A stretch of 64,000 nt of DNA from Gymnogyps californianus (lineage: Eukaryota > Chordata > Aves > Accipitriformes > Cathartidae): NCBI RefSeq assembly GCF_018139145.2, contig NC_059476.1, positions 8,779,501 through 8,843,500 of the forward strand, written 5' to 3'. This document shows positions 37,901 through 50,580 of this stretch, piece by piece. Within the stretch, counting starts at the first letter, position 1. Each line of letters opens with the position of its first letter. The translations under genes and the position numbers were made by a program. The notes under the pieces are model-generated. The model made no database searches, was not told the DNA's origin, and saw nothing but the letters and a program-made list of their open reading frames with translations.

Positions 37901-40900
37901 CATTCAGAGAGTATATTGCACTACTTTTCCAAAGGAAGATTTGACTCGCTATTCACTGGTGTGCCTCTCGGGTTGCTCACGAAATTTAGAAAGCCCTCCT
38001 TGAGAGACAGCTAGCCTCAGATAGTGCTACAGAAGTGCAGATCACCTAAGGTATATTCCAGCCACTGTTTAGCTGTAAATATCTGGGACTGCACAAATTT
38101 TAGCTGGCACTAAACCAACACTAAAAGATTTGGGTTTAATATGTAAACTAACTATTTCAATTCTTTTTTAATGGAAATCTAAAATAATGAAATAATAGCG
38201 TAGGACTTGAGAAATTCCCAGGACAACTTACTCGCCTGCTCCAAATTCCTACTGTCTCCAGGCTGGTGGGATTTCAAAACTTGATTCAAAGACCAGCTGC
38301 CTGAATTTGTAGGAAATGTATTAAAGGTGCATGATGTCATGGACTCACATGCATACATATATATATGAATAATTGGATGACTGTAAGAATAGGGACATAA
38401 CCCCTTTGTCTCAGATGGTTCCTTGACACACAGTGCCAAGACATTCACTCCCACACATGAGCTCTGGAGGGGAAATTTCCTTTTCCTCCTGCTGTATGTA
38501 AAAATATGAGAGAGGATTTTTTTTTTAAACAGTGCTCTTTGTTATTCACAATCCGTAAATATTTATGGGCTGTAAGAAAATACATCTGCTACTTATTGCT
38601 CCATGTGAAACAAAAGCACAGAAAAGAAAATGCTATAAAACAAAGGAGATGCTGAAACATATTTTATCAATTACTGATAAGTACTAGAAGTTAAAATGAA
38701 ATTTTTCAGAGACAAGATTAAAAACAGCAGTGAAGTTAAACCATGCCATTGAAGAACCTGGCTCCAAAGGCTCTACTTAGTAGAAGTCATAAAGAATGAC
38801 TACAACATTCTCAAAAATGGATGACAGTTGAGTGGATTGGAAAAGTAAACTCTTCTCAGTACGTTTTCAGATATGATTATGGGTAATCTATGTAGACAAA
38901 CCTGCTTGAGGAATCCCTTTTATTACAAGGCTAAGGGGATTTTATGATCAGGCTCATATGAATTGGCATATGACTGTGCACTGCTTTATATAGTAATCTG
39001 AGAGACCTCTTGGTTTAGATGGGCTGTGTCTACATCTCATTCAGTGTGCAAACATTTGAATTAAATTTGGATTTTGGTGCCGTGTAGCCTCAGTGGCATG
39101 CAAAATACTCCAGACTGCAAAAATACATCTGGGAACTTGGGAAAAAAACTTTTTTGAATGCTAAACTTGTACTGTCTTGGCTACATGATTCTCAATACCA
39201 AAAGTAGCTATTTGAAGCATTCAGGAGAAAATGTGCTTATTTTTATTAATGAAATACCTACACTAAGAATTTGTAATGTTTACTAGGATGAAAATGATTC
39301 GGTAGAATTAAGCTATAATGTTATAGTAAGATATCTTCTCAGTTCGGAGTCTCATAAAAGAAACCTTTTTTCTCCCCAGACGTTAACATGACCCATAGGT
39401 CAGAGACAGCTGTTTGCTGTCTCTAAGGTAGACACAGTCATTTCCTACCCAGGGTTTCTGTAGATGGAGCTGCTGGAGTGCCATTTTGTTGCAGTTCTTG
39501 CCATTTCTAGTAAATGTGGATAGTCCTGCTCATATTTTGTGAATAACAGGAGACAATACTGTGTGTGTCTTGAATCTCTTCCAATGGGAACATGAATGAT
39601 TGCAGCGTTTCAAAATCTATTGTGCAGTAAAGGAGCAACAGTATGCTGTGATTATCACTTTCCATTGCCAGGAGCACCGTGTAAACTGATTTGAAAACTT
39701 GCTTGAGTTGTTCTTGTCTCGGCTTCTAAATGTTTGCAATGGCATCTAATAGCTTTACAGTAATGCAGTGCTTCTGAAATGGCAAAGTCCAGTCCAGGTT
39801 CAGACCACAGAAAATTTTGCTTGGAATTGCCTCTGTTACAATGTCTGTAACTTTCCCATGGGGAATCCTAGATTTCTGCCCTGTGACATGGGGAGAAGCT
39901 TCCACACAGTGACAGAGCTCTGAGCTTTGACGTCAGCTTGAAGTTTTTATTAGCAGGCCTGGTAAAGTTGGAGCTGGCTCATTGTTTCCCGCTGAGCAGA
40001 CTGTGGTAAGGTCTGATCAGACCCTGGTAAAAATTAGTGGATGCTGGTAAAATTAGCTTCTGGGCCTTGAAAAATATTAATTGAATAGTCTTCTAATAGT
40101 ACATTGTAATTCAACTTAAAGAGCTTAATCAGAATCTATTACATGCTGCTAAAGTGGCTCAATAATGGAGGGCTGATTCATAACCATCATAATCACTTCA
40201 TTGCACTTTTAGTTTAGATCTGTTTTTCTTCTCGCTTTAGTGCTCAATAGAGTCTCCATAGCTAGAAAATCCTTTGAATTAAATGTTTTGTAATATTAAA
40301 ATTTGGGGTTGTACCTATGAAATAATGAAATAGTAAAAGACTTAATTGAAGGGCAGTGCACTTAAGTGTTATTGCTTTACTTGCATTTGTGGTGTAAAAA
40401 GACTTTCTGACTGGTATACTGACATTTATATTTAAATCTTTTCTATCATCTTGGAAAATCCTTGAGTTGGATATTTTTGGGGAAGTGTCTTTCATTTTTG
40501 AGAATGTTTTCTTGCTGTACTGCTCTAAAAACACTGGCTTCCATTATTGAGCTGATCAGGAGTTTGAAAACACTGCTGAATTTGTAAAATAGATTATAAT
40601 AATACTCATTTCGCTCCTTTCCAAAAAATCTTTTGCCCCAAATAAGGTGTGACAACAATCAGAAGTGTAGCTAGACATCCCTCTGGTGTCCCCGGGGGAG
40701 CTGCTGGTGAAGCTTAAGAAATTGCTGGGCTCAATTATTCTTACTGCTCCTCTGCTGGATGCTACCTTTCCCCATAGTTGAGCTTCTGTAATAGGTCATG
40801 GGATGATTCTGAGTCTTTTTCTGTAGAGCTAACTTTGAATTACTACTGCAGGGTGATTTCATATGAAAGACACGTAATCCAGTATAATGTCTCTTCTGTA

Positions 40901-41139
40901 GGGGTCATGCCAAGTGCCTTGTGGGTGATAGACCGTTAAGTCACTATAGCTGTTTCTGGAATTATTGTATATCCATGCTCAAATAATTTATCTGGAAAAT
41001 GGTGATTATATGATATTGAAGTTGGCCTGTTCCTGTAGTCTTTGTTTAGGTTTCACGTCTTCAATTGTTGGCTCAGTAGCAATGTCCAAATGCGTGGACA
41101 AAAGACACAGTCTTCAGGGGGGCTCAACTGATGACCATC
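34911..41139. other. Gene-free AT-rich DNA
   Basis: No exon or RNA gene was recognised; open frames are at most 98 codons. It contains an A/C tract at 35298-35323, a TTTA tract at 35540-35555, an A run near 36370 and a perfect 9-bp-arm hairpin at 39402-39424. Confidence 0.65.
39402..39424 (+). repeat. Short perfect inverted repeat
   Basis: AGAGACAGC (39402-39410) and GCTGTCTCT (39416-39424) are exact reverse complements around a 5-base loop. It lies just after a strong polypyrimidine-AG (ending 39379). All three frames of the following 48 bases contain stops, so no coding exon is called. Confidence 0.6.
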
Positions 41140-41370
41140 ACCCTTGTTCTTTAGGGAAGGCAGAGCTGTCTGATCAGCAGACCTTAGTTCAAGGCTTTAG
41201 ATATGCCACTGATTTACTGACTGATATCTCTGTCTCAGCTTATCCATCTGTTCGATGGGAATAAAATCACTTCCACTTTCCTCCAGATCAAATTGCATGT
41301 GTAACTTTTTATAAAGGACTTTGAATATATGCACTGCTATGTAAGTAATGTAATGTACTGTGGTATTACA
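41140..41370 (+). mobile_element. MIR/CORE-SINE-like element
   Basis: The blocks appear in the right order for a MIR-type SINE: ATGCCACTGATTTACTGACTGA (normally 'tgccactgacttgctgtgtga'), CTCTGTCTCAGCTTATCCAT plus CTGTTCGATGGGAATAAAAT (normally 'tctgtgcctcagtttcccatctgtaaaatggg'), then TATAAAGGACTTTGAATATA and GCACTGCTATGTAAGTAATG matching the 3' 'aaagcgctttgaga ... gcactatataagtg' tail. The four blocks keep plausible spacing over about 200 bases. MIR 3' tails resemble L2, which is thought to supply their retrotransposition machinery; an L2-like remnant lies under 1 kb downstream. The plus-strand open frame 40965-41264 overlaps this and is not a gene. Confidence 0.72.
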
Positions 41371-41994
41371 TTGGGCCGGAGTGGATTAATTTAATTAATT
41401 AATCTTGAACTAAATCGTGACTTAAAAGTAGCCTCTATTTGCATAATTGATTTAAATTTTGCTTTGCGTGTTACTGTCTCATGATTTTTCTAAAGAAAGA
41501 TTGATTTTTAGTTGTTAGTAAGCGTTGATTTTTAATGAAATACATAGTGGATTAAACTGATTATTTCTGTTTAGGAGGAGAGGGTTGTGGGGTTTCTTTC
41601 TGTTTGCTTGGGTTTTCTTAAATCTTTGAAGATGTCACTCTTGTGGAATTATTTGCTTGTACTAGTTTAAAAGAAAAAACTCCAGGCAGGAGCAGCAAAA
41701 CCACTCTGGACAGAATAAGAAGTGGCTCAATTATGATGCGTACTTCCTTTTTCAAAATAAAGGCAAGGATTATGTTCCACTGGTTAACTGCAAGTGAAAG
41801 GAAGCAGAGAATTTTAAGAAGAGACACCTGAGTAAGCGTGACAGAGTTGTGTTTTGGAAGGGAAGAAACACAGATATTTTGTATATTCAGCATTGTGATG
41901 GCATGTATGAGGTTTTGAGAGAAGCAGAAAAACAATAAAGAAGTAGTAAGTCAGTTTGTAGGAAACAGAAAGGAGCAGAAAAGGAGAAAGTGTA
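41371..41994. other. AT-rich spacer between MIR-like and L2-like repeats
   Basis: It begins with a run of TTAATTAA-type sequence (41385-41403), which holds several TAATTA cores. The remainder is purine-rich on the plus strand. A 105-codon minus-strand frame (41618-41935) has no recognisable domain. Part of the 3' portion might still belong to the L2-like LINE, but I could not match it. Confidence 0.5.
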
Positions 41995-42665
41995 GAAAAA
42001 AATAATTAAGTGTGGAGATGTACAAGACTTTGGAAGTAAGTGTCAGGACCTTGAGCTTAATACAGAAAGTGATGGGTAACTTCATGTAATTTTTTTTTTA
42101 ATGGGTGACCATAGTGATATGGTCAATCAGGCAAGGAGGGTAGTTATTTTAGCAGCTATATTTTACATGTATTGGAGCATGGGGAAGAAGACCTTAAACA
42201 GGAATTTGCTGTAACTGATGCAAGTAACGTGAAGCCTTGGACAAAGATTTTAGTGGAAGGATTGGAAAGGACAGGGTGGATATTGGAGATATCATAGAAA
42301 AGTACTGATAGGATTTGATGACAGCTTGAGCTGTGATCAAGCGATGGAGAAAAAAGCTGAATGGACCATGAAATTTGAAATCTAGAGAATTGAGAAAGAT
42401 AGTGGTATTGTCAACAGTAATGGAAAGGAGGTGAGAATTGGAAGAAAAGATAAGAAGTTCAATTTTCAAGAGGTTGACTGACATCAAAATTGTGTGTTAG
42501 AGAAGCAGGCAAAGAAGTGAGATAGCCTGCAACGTAGGGGAAATGAAAGATGCAAGTGAAGATCAGTGATTCATCAGTGTCGAAATGGTGCTGGAAGCTG
42601 AGGGCAGGTGAACTCACTGAGAAAAGGAGTAGGGAGGAGGACTGGCTGAGATTTTGCACTGGAGA
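41995..42665 (-). mobile_element. L2-like LINE remnant with decayed reverse transcriptase
   Basis: Read on the minus strand, two open segments in different frames carry successive parts of an L2/CR1-clade reverse transcriptase. The first (42659 down to 42459) has F-Q-H-H-F-D-T-D-E-S-L where the family has a YADDTQL-type catalytic box (box at about 42584-42573), followed by TSLPASLT, as in the 'LP..L.DI..WM' stretch. The second (42487 down to 42194) has LKIELLIFSS, then VDNTTI (about 42415-42398), matching the conserved 'LN..KTELL.F' and 'V.....T' region, and further down an 'AVIKSYQYF' segment like 'AI.KSCRYFL'. The frames differ by one base, so there is a frameshift near 42470, and stops follow. 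Nucleotide similarity to the remembered family continues to about 42040 (CAGGACCTTGAGCTTAATAC). The catalytic box is altered, so the element is dead. I use L2 as the best family name without an alignment. Confidence 0.75.
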
Positions 42666-45600
42666 TCAATGAAAGCGAAAGGAAGAAAAAAGAAGCGCTG
42701 ACCTGTCACATCCTACAGTGGACAGCCATGGTAGGAAAGAGAAGCGAATACTGGGTGTTATTTAGCTGCGCCACAAATCAAATACACAAATGAAAACCTT
42801 GTTGAATATGGAGTTTGGAAGGGGATTGTAAATGGAATATTTAGAATAATTATGGAGTCTGAAGACACAAAAACCCAAAGTGCATATGCACTATACCTGA
42901 AGAGGCAAGATAAGTATTTTATAAGTAGAAGACCTTCCCCATTACATACATAATTAAAATGCTGGTTTCTGATTTTTAGGAGAAGGAATCTATATTAATT
43001 AGTGGAAGCCCAAATGGGACGTCCTGACATTCCATTCTTGCTGCTTGGAAGTGTCCTTAGATTTTGGTATAGTTCTGCTATCCAATACATAGGATTCATT
43101 CCTCAGGTGAGGTCTAATTTGATTCAGATTATTACCATTGCGTGAGTAGAAAAAGATGTCAGATGTTGCTATCAACAAGTAGATGAAGAACTTCTAAATT
43201 TTCCGTCTGTGATTCAACCACTTTATTTTCAAATAAAACTGTAAGCTATTATCAAGTCTTGTATTATACACTAGAATAAATCAAAACTCTCACTTAGCAA
43301 TGTTAAGATGATGTAAGAATTGAAGAGTAAGGTTTTCAAATGTGAGTAGAGACTTTTTACGTTTCAATTGTAGAATATCTTTAAAAATATATTTTAAAAG
43401 GGCCTTCACTTCTATAAATGGATACTGAGAAAATCAGGCTTCTTCGGCAGTGTCTATTGGGCACTTTTTGCCACGTGTAACGTACCCCAAATCACTATGT
43501 TTTAAAAACTCTTGCTATGCTTTCAAAATCTTAAAAAATCTTTCTTTTTCTGATAGTTTATTGTATTGGAGGGAGCAGTGGAGATACACTGCAACACTGG
43601 ACTGAGTTCAGGTGCTGCACTGGGTGTTGCTAATGAAACTTGAGCTTCTTTTGCCTTGCTATGCAAACCACAATGTCGGTGCATATGCTTGCCTGTCCTG
43701 GGTGCTAAGTTCCTCCTTGAGATCCTTTTCTCTGGCAGCACAGGCAAGAATTCCTGGGTCTTATCATAAATTGTAAACAGTCACCAGCTCTTTACATACA
43801 TGAGAATAATTTGATTAGAGGCTTTTGAGAGAAATGTACATCTATTATGTTTAATTTATGGAGCAAGTACATCTTAAAGAGCATTTAGCTGATCAGTTCC
43901 CCCTAAGTCTCAGATACCTTATGGCAGGACTTTTGAACACATCCAATAAATCCATAATTCCTTCCGAGACACTAAATATTATTTTTAGTTTAAACATTGG
44001 GAAAGAAATCATTTTTTAAAGCTTATTAAAATGTTATATGAACATTTTTCAAATATAATTTATATTATCACTGGTGCATAACCTTTCAAATGAATAATTC
44101 ACGGCAGCGAGTAGTCACTTTTGATAATCTGTAGTGGTATATTATGTTGGTTCTGCTGAGAGATTAACACTTATGGCCTACGGAATAAAACCGGAGAATC
44201 TAATCCATTTGTTTGCCTATTCATAGTGACAGATATTTTCTTAAATTAAAACCTATTAGTCTGAATTCTGAATCTTAAAACGGAATCTGGTTTAGCTCAT
44301 TTTAGACTCCTAAAAGGAGGTTTATGATATATAACGATTGCAGGCAAAGAAGTATGCAGACTATTGATTTTCAGCACAGTTTCCCTATCACAGACACTGA
44401 AGAATGTTTCTAACAAAAATTTATAGGATATTAAGCAGAGAAATGGTTTCAAAAGGCTATTGGAAGATGCAGGAAATAGGATAGACTCTGTCTGTTAATA
44501 ATTGGGTGTTATAATTTTTCTGAAAAGCAGCTGAATTTGAAATGGTTTTTCATCACACATTATGATGGCACATCTAATATAAAAGTAAGCAAAAATGTAA
44601 ATGCTATTTTAGTAATATTAGTTGGACCTGATCCACATCATGTTATAAAAGTATGCATTTAACTATAAATAGTGATGTAGTAGAAGTTAAGGTTTACCAG
44701 AGAAAACACTGGGATATAGTTTCTGTCTGTTTAACTTCTTCCATTTTTGGTCTATTAAATTTTAACTTCTGTAACTAAGAAATGTTAGGGGTGTACATTA
44801 TTGCCTTTGTTGGTTGGTTTTTGGCTGGAAGCAACGGGGGACCCACTGGTATCATCTCCTGGCAGATACTGTGCAGTACTGCACAAATTGTGCCCAATTT
44901 AAGGAATAGGCAGATGCTTCTGTGTGGTGGGACAGGGAGACACTAGAGCACTGGACCAACAGGTAATTTTAGGAAGCACACTTCAGCAGTAAGGGGGAGG
45001 CTTAGGGAAAGCTTTTTTTCTGTTTGGATGTTAAGGAAGCTGCCTCATGTGAATTAAACCCCTTGTTCATAAACCCCTTTGTCTTCACCTCACGTTGTGG
45101 GCAATGAAAACAACCCAAACATGCAAATATTGATCTGCTTGAAAAAGTATCAAGGTAGATGGAGACGGAGTCTTGCAGCAAGGACATGATCAGAAGACAT
45201 GGATGTTGATTAAGGTACATAACCTAATAATTAAACCAACTGCTTGTTGATCTTAAAAACAAAACAAACCACCCGCAACACAAACACTTATTTTCTTGTA
45301 TTATGCGGTAGCCTGTCTAAACAGTATTATAAATAGCCCTGAAAGCAATTGCTTTAAACTCTTCTAGTTCCAACAGTTAAGACAAGTGGCAGATTAGAGA
45401 AAAATACAAGATTATATAGTTAGTGGAGCTGCACCTGCCAAAATCGGGTGTGAATTTGGTCATAAATGAACTTGGTCAGACATCTGGGAACCTTTTAGGA
45501 CATGCTTCCAGCGTACAAGTGACTTTTAAGCATAATGTGAAAAAATGCATTTCCTTTTAGGCAGTAGTGGCTATTAAAACCACTTTTTAAAAGAGACGTA

Positions 45601-48600
45601 TTATATGAAATGTGGTTATGGGTTAACTCTTGGCAAAAAAAGTTGCCCCTTTTTGGCACCTTATTATGGAAACTATGGTACCTGATAGAAGATATAATAG
45701 CTATCTAAGCCTTTAATTTGAAAAAGGTATGATGCTTATATTCCACAGCATAGAAATTGCATGTCAGTGTAGTTTTGAACAGAGTAGGTGGCCAAGTCAT
45801 ACAACAACCAGTTAGCTACATAAGTACTGGAATTGATACACTGTGTAGTTCAGCAAAAGATCTTTCTATTAATTTATCTCTTCTTTTGTCAGAGATGCTT
45901 TGAACAACCTTAGAAACAGCCTGTTACAACAAGCTCCCACTTTTACTGGATGAACAGGGAACAATCTCTGAAAGTTGGTTTGTATAGTATGTAGTGCAGC
46001 TATTACGTGACCCTGGGTAAAATGCCAGGATTGTATTTAAGGATTAGAGTCTGCTAATATTAATAAATCATTCAAAATGTAGGGCTTGGTTGTTGTTTTT
46101 TTCACGTCAAGTAAATGCTGTGATTTAATTACAATAAAGTATTTCATAAAGGAACAAATTTTATTCTATAAGTTATTACTTTAATAAGCAACTAAAAGGT
46201 AATTAAATAACTTGAATCTGTTTTCTGAATTAGAATTGGCATTCAATGTATACTTGAAAACTACTAGCAGAAGAGATAAGCAGATACTGTTGCAAGTTTT
46301 GCATAAAGAACAAAAGCTAAAGGTTTTTTAAACTGAATCAGAGGGATAATTAGAATTACCTTTGGGTCTTGTCATTGTCCTGCCTCTGCAACACTACTCC
46401 CGAACCCGATATGATTTTGGAGTATAGTCCCTGATTGTACGCTAAAAGAGAAATCCTCCTGTTTAAAAAAAACCACAAAAAACCCCCTGGTGTTATTTGT
46501 GAGTCTGGTCTAATATGCCTAAATCAGAAGTAAATGTATAATTAACCTTTTTTTCATGATAAATTAACATTAATTTTCTTAGGATTAGTGGGAAATAGCA
46601 TAATATAGGGCAGGTTTAGCATTCACAGTAACTGTCACATGGGACCTTTAACACTCTTACAGGATTAGTGCAGCCAGTGATTCATCCTGTTACCATGCAC
46701 ACAGAAATAGTGTGCAGCTTCTGACCATCAAAGAGGCTTTCCTAATTATCAGCTTTTACAAGTGAGCATAGAAAGATTAGAATATAAATCTGAGGAAGAT
46801 GGCTTCAGAGTTCTTGAGGGAACAAGATAAAATGCACTCTTTCCCCAGCGAGTAGTTCGATTTTGAATTAAATTTTGCAGTATTGTTCAAGAATCCATCA
46901 TTAGGAAGATAATTAATGAAAAGGCCTGTTGTTAGGCCTAAGTGAGTGTGGTGTCTGTATGTCTGTCCCTCTCTTTTTCTTTTACAAGGGCATTTCTTCC
47001 TTGTCTTATTAATCTGAGCATTCTTTATGCAAGGAAAAAGACGAATAATTTTTGAAGAGTGGGAAAGAACTTGAAAAGCACTGGTTGAAAGTGTACGGCT
47101 TTGATGATACTGAGAAACAGGCCAGCTCTGTTTAGGTACTGAAATACAGATTCAGTGCTTAATTTTTGGAACCCAAGAGCCCAGAAGCAGAATCTGTTTG
47201 CTTAAACACTTGAACCAAAATAGGAAATGAAAATACAGATGCTTTAGAAGCATCGTTCTGGTAAGTCATATTAGCTGCCGGAAACTCCTCCCCTAGCTGT
47301 GCTGTGATTCATGTTTCTCCGAAGCCTGGCGCAGAAACCGTGGTTCAAAAGTTAACGATGGACGTAGTTTGCCCTACCTGACGCTGGTCCCCCAGAGTGT
47401 GCACGCAGACAGCGACTGCGGCTCAGCAGAAGTAACGTGCTGAAACATCGTGTAATGTGCAACTCGATTGTAGATCTGAGTCCCTAGATGAGGTAGAAAT
47501 TTTTCAAGCATCTCACTCCACCTTCTTTTCTTATCTTTATCTGTTACTGTAGATGCAACAATTTGTTTTCCATAATACACCAACCCTGACCTGCTCAGCT
47601 GGGGCTCCTTTGTGCCTCCTTTGCTAAATATCAGCTCATGGAGGAGGAAATGTGGAACTGCACCACCTGAGCAACACCTCAGGAAGACAAAACATGCTTA
47701 CAGCCAATCCACTCTTAATATATCGAATACACCCTTTTACAACATGGTGAGCTCTGCTTTGTAACTCAGAAAGAAACATTAGTGGGGATCATGGCTCCTC
47801 CCTGAATATAAGAGACTGTAGATTGTTTTGGGCCATCAATCCATGTCGGCCACCAGTCATCCGCATTCTCCTGGACACATTCCCTTTTGCATGCAGAGTT
47901 CTTGTCCATGTAGATTTCATAGATTTCGAGAATTTAACAGATTAGTCTGGGTTTTGTGGATGTCCTAGAAGTTTAGATGCTACTGTGTAGGCTGCCATAT
48001 GTCCATAAATCTCAGACATCTGGCAGTCCAGCTGGAACTGGTGTGCACATAAGATCTTGTATAGCCATGCACAGCAAACACTGGGAGGAGCTGGATTCCC
48101 TCCCTCCACATGTGCTACACGGTTGACTTGTGCACGGAAATGTCCTGAGCTGTTGGACTGGTTCATTGCACATGGACAGGAGTACCTGCAGTCTGTTTTT
48201 CTTCATGCTTTTTTCTTTCCCTAAACCCTGCTATTTTGTGCAGGACAGCCTGGGTGAATTTAAATGAATAAAGTAAAACTGTTTGTTCATATGTAATATA
48301 TATGTGGGCTCAGGCCTTTGGAGGCCATGTAATTGAATATGTAGGGCTGGATTCTGATTTTACAAACAGACTGTAAATTCAGAGTACCTTTTGGATCTTA
48401 GTGCAGTTTTTCTAAGTTTACATCTTAGCAGCAGAGATCAGCATGGGAACTGCCCAGTGGGACTTTTTTTTTCCTTTCTTTTGCTATCCTGAATATTCAT
48501 ATTTACCAGGAAAACCAAGAAAGCTGAACTTGTATGGTGTGTGTTGAAAACAAGCCTTTTTGTGCTTGATGTATATTGGAAAAATTGTTCGAGAACAATT

Positions 48601-50484
48601 TATCCATAGATTGTCACTGCAATGCCTTCAAAGACAGTTTCATCTTGGGCTATCGGCTGTTGTAAGTGCCAGTTGCGCAAAGGCATATTTAACTTGTGCA
48701 CTCAGTTTGCTTTATAGTCAGATTTTACATTCATGAACAGATACAATTTGCTTATTGTTTGGAACAGTTCCTTTCCTTTTATGTAAATTCTTCATCTTCT
48801 CTTAGACTCCCATACCTCTGTTACATGTCAAACAAGAATCTGATCATAGGGCAAGATGTCTATATGTGAAATAGACATTGAATGTAGGCTGGGGCAGCTG
48901 GGTTTTGTTGTCTTTTAAATTACAAATTACATGGAAACCAAAAAGTGCTCAGCATGTATGTTCTGCTAGAGGAAGGCTATAGAACTGCATCTTTCTAGAC
49001 AGATCCTCTCTGAATTTTGCACAAGGTAAAATCTACATAGAAATATGAATCTTGGTAATATGAAGCTGTTTCGTATGAAACCTAAATGGTTGCATGAGGT
49101 TATATATGTAATTATCTGCAAACCCACAGGCACACCTACACATAAAGTTCAGCACTTTGTATATGGATGTATGGGGTAAAGGTCTTCATTTTCATCTTGT
49201 AGTGCCAGGGAGATGGTGGCTTTGTGTTGTAATTAAATCTTTATAATATCAAGAAGAAATTACTGTGCTCCAATCTGAAAATTCATTATGCAGCTAAATG
49301 CTTCTCTTTGCATAGAAAACATTCGTAATTAATAATTTGTTTGATGGATTATTAGTGCCAGACTGGATTGGCATCTGCATTTTGGACATGATGTACCTGA
49401 TTGTACTAACAAGTTATAACAACATGTATCAACTACTGTAATTATCATATTGCCACTGTTTTCTACAGATGTAAAGATACATAATTCAAGCTGACAAGCC
49501 CAAAGATTTTATTGGAATGACCTATGATACCCTAACTTCTCGTTAATATACAGCCAAATGCACAATATCAATTAAGTATAAGATACAACCTCAGGGCTTC
49601 TTAACATTAGTAGCAGTTAAAATTAATAATGCAACAGAAGTTGTTACTATTTTATTTTCCTACCATGTTGAAATGAAGAACTTTGCAGTATAAAAGCTTT
49701 CTTAAAAATGTGTGTTTTTAAATAGTCAGTTCTTTTTTGTGTTTTCGATTTTTACATTAGTATGGAGTAGGAGTAAATAGCATTTAAAATGAAGCCATTG
49801 TTTATTCACAAATCAAATAAGCTACCGACAGCTGCCCTAGTGGCTTCCTCATTCACTTAAATTAATGCCTAAGGCCTTGGGGTGAATAGTCTTCTGGGGA
49901 GAATGTGGGCATTTATTTTCGATTTCCATTCAATGTTGGGTCTTTTAATGCCAAATCCTATTTAATGTGCACATGTTATGTTGAACTGTGTGCAAATTTA
50001 TTCTATGGACCACTTGACAGAATTCATACTATTAAAGTCACATACAATTTGTACTCGAAAAATAAGGTCTTTACTTCTCTTTTGAACAAGCAGCGTACAA
50101 TTCTGTCTTTATTTTAGTTTAAGATCTACATAGCACTGAGAATAAGTCCTACACAATAGTAGGTACTTTTTAACTAAGCTTGAGGTTTGATGTTTTGGAT
50201 TTGTTCCAAGCCCTGTCCATTTAATCAGGATTTTCCTGTGCCCTCAAGTGTTGAGACAGTGCTGTGATGGATGCAGTTCAAGAACTTGAGGGGGAGGGTA
50301 ATTTTGCTAGGTTCAAGTATCCTTTTTTTCCTTTTTTTTTTTTCCCCTAGTTGGAAACTGCTTAAATGTATTTGGACACTTACATTACGTCAGGTTTGCA
50401 AAATTAATTAGGCCCTATGTCCACATAAGGACTTACACCCTGTGACAAAAAGGAGATGAGAGGATGTAAGAGTGATAATGATTC
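42666..50484. other. Gene-free AT-rich DNA
   Basis: No exon or RNA gene was recognised; open frames are at most 74 codons. A/C-rich tracts occur at 45254-45288 and 46463-46488. A 31-base sequence at 48578-48608 has a relative at 62760-62790. A long polypyrimidine tract ending in AG lies at 50321-50350, but the sequence after it shows no convincing exon. Confidence 0.65.
48578..48608 (+). repeat. Dispersed repeat pair, member A
   Basis: This 31-base stretch matches 62760-62790 at 25 positions, and all six differences are transitions. It contains a GTTC..GAAC palindrome. Pure-transition divergence is what is expected for two old copies of one interspersed repeat. The family is not recognised. 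Confidence 0.4.
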
Positions 50485-50580
50485 TGTAACCTAGTGGTCA
50501 GCCTTCTCCTGGGGAAGTGGAGTACAGTTCCAGTTCTGCTCCAAGGATTGCTTATGCATTTGACAGAAATAATTGAATCG
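50485..50580 (+). mobile_element. Degenerate tRNA-type SINE head
   Basis: CCTAGTGGTCAGCCTTCTCC resembles the A-box region of tRNA-derived SINEs ('ctagtggttagagc'), and CAGTTCCAGTTCTGCTCCA, about 30 bases on, sits where the B box ('ggttcaantcc') and the start of the core would be. Similar heads occur in amniote CORE-SINEs. The B box is eroded, so Pol III activity is unlikely. It could be a MIR relative or another old amniote SINE. Confidence 0.45.

Noticed and set aside
47919..47945. TTCATAGATTTCGAG, resembling the reverse complement of a CR1 tail
   Set aside because: Only a short word matches; the neighbouring sequence does not follow CR1.
50321..50350. Long polypyrimidine tract ending in CCCCTAG, like a 3' splice site
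   Set aside because: The sequence after it gives no convincing open exon with a donor; T-rich runs are common in this DNA.
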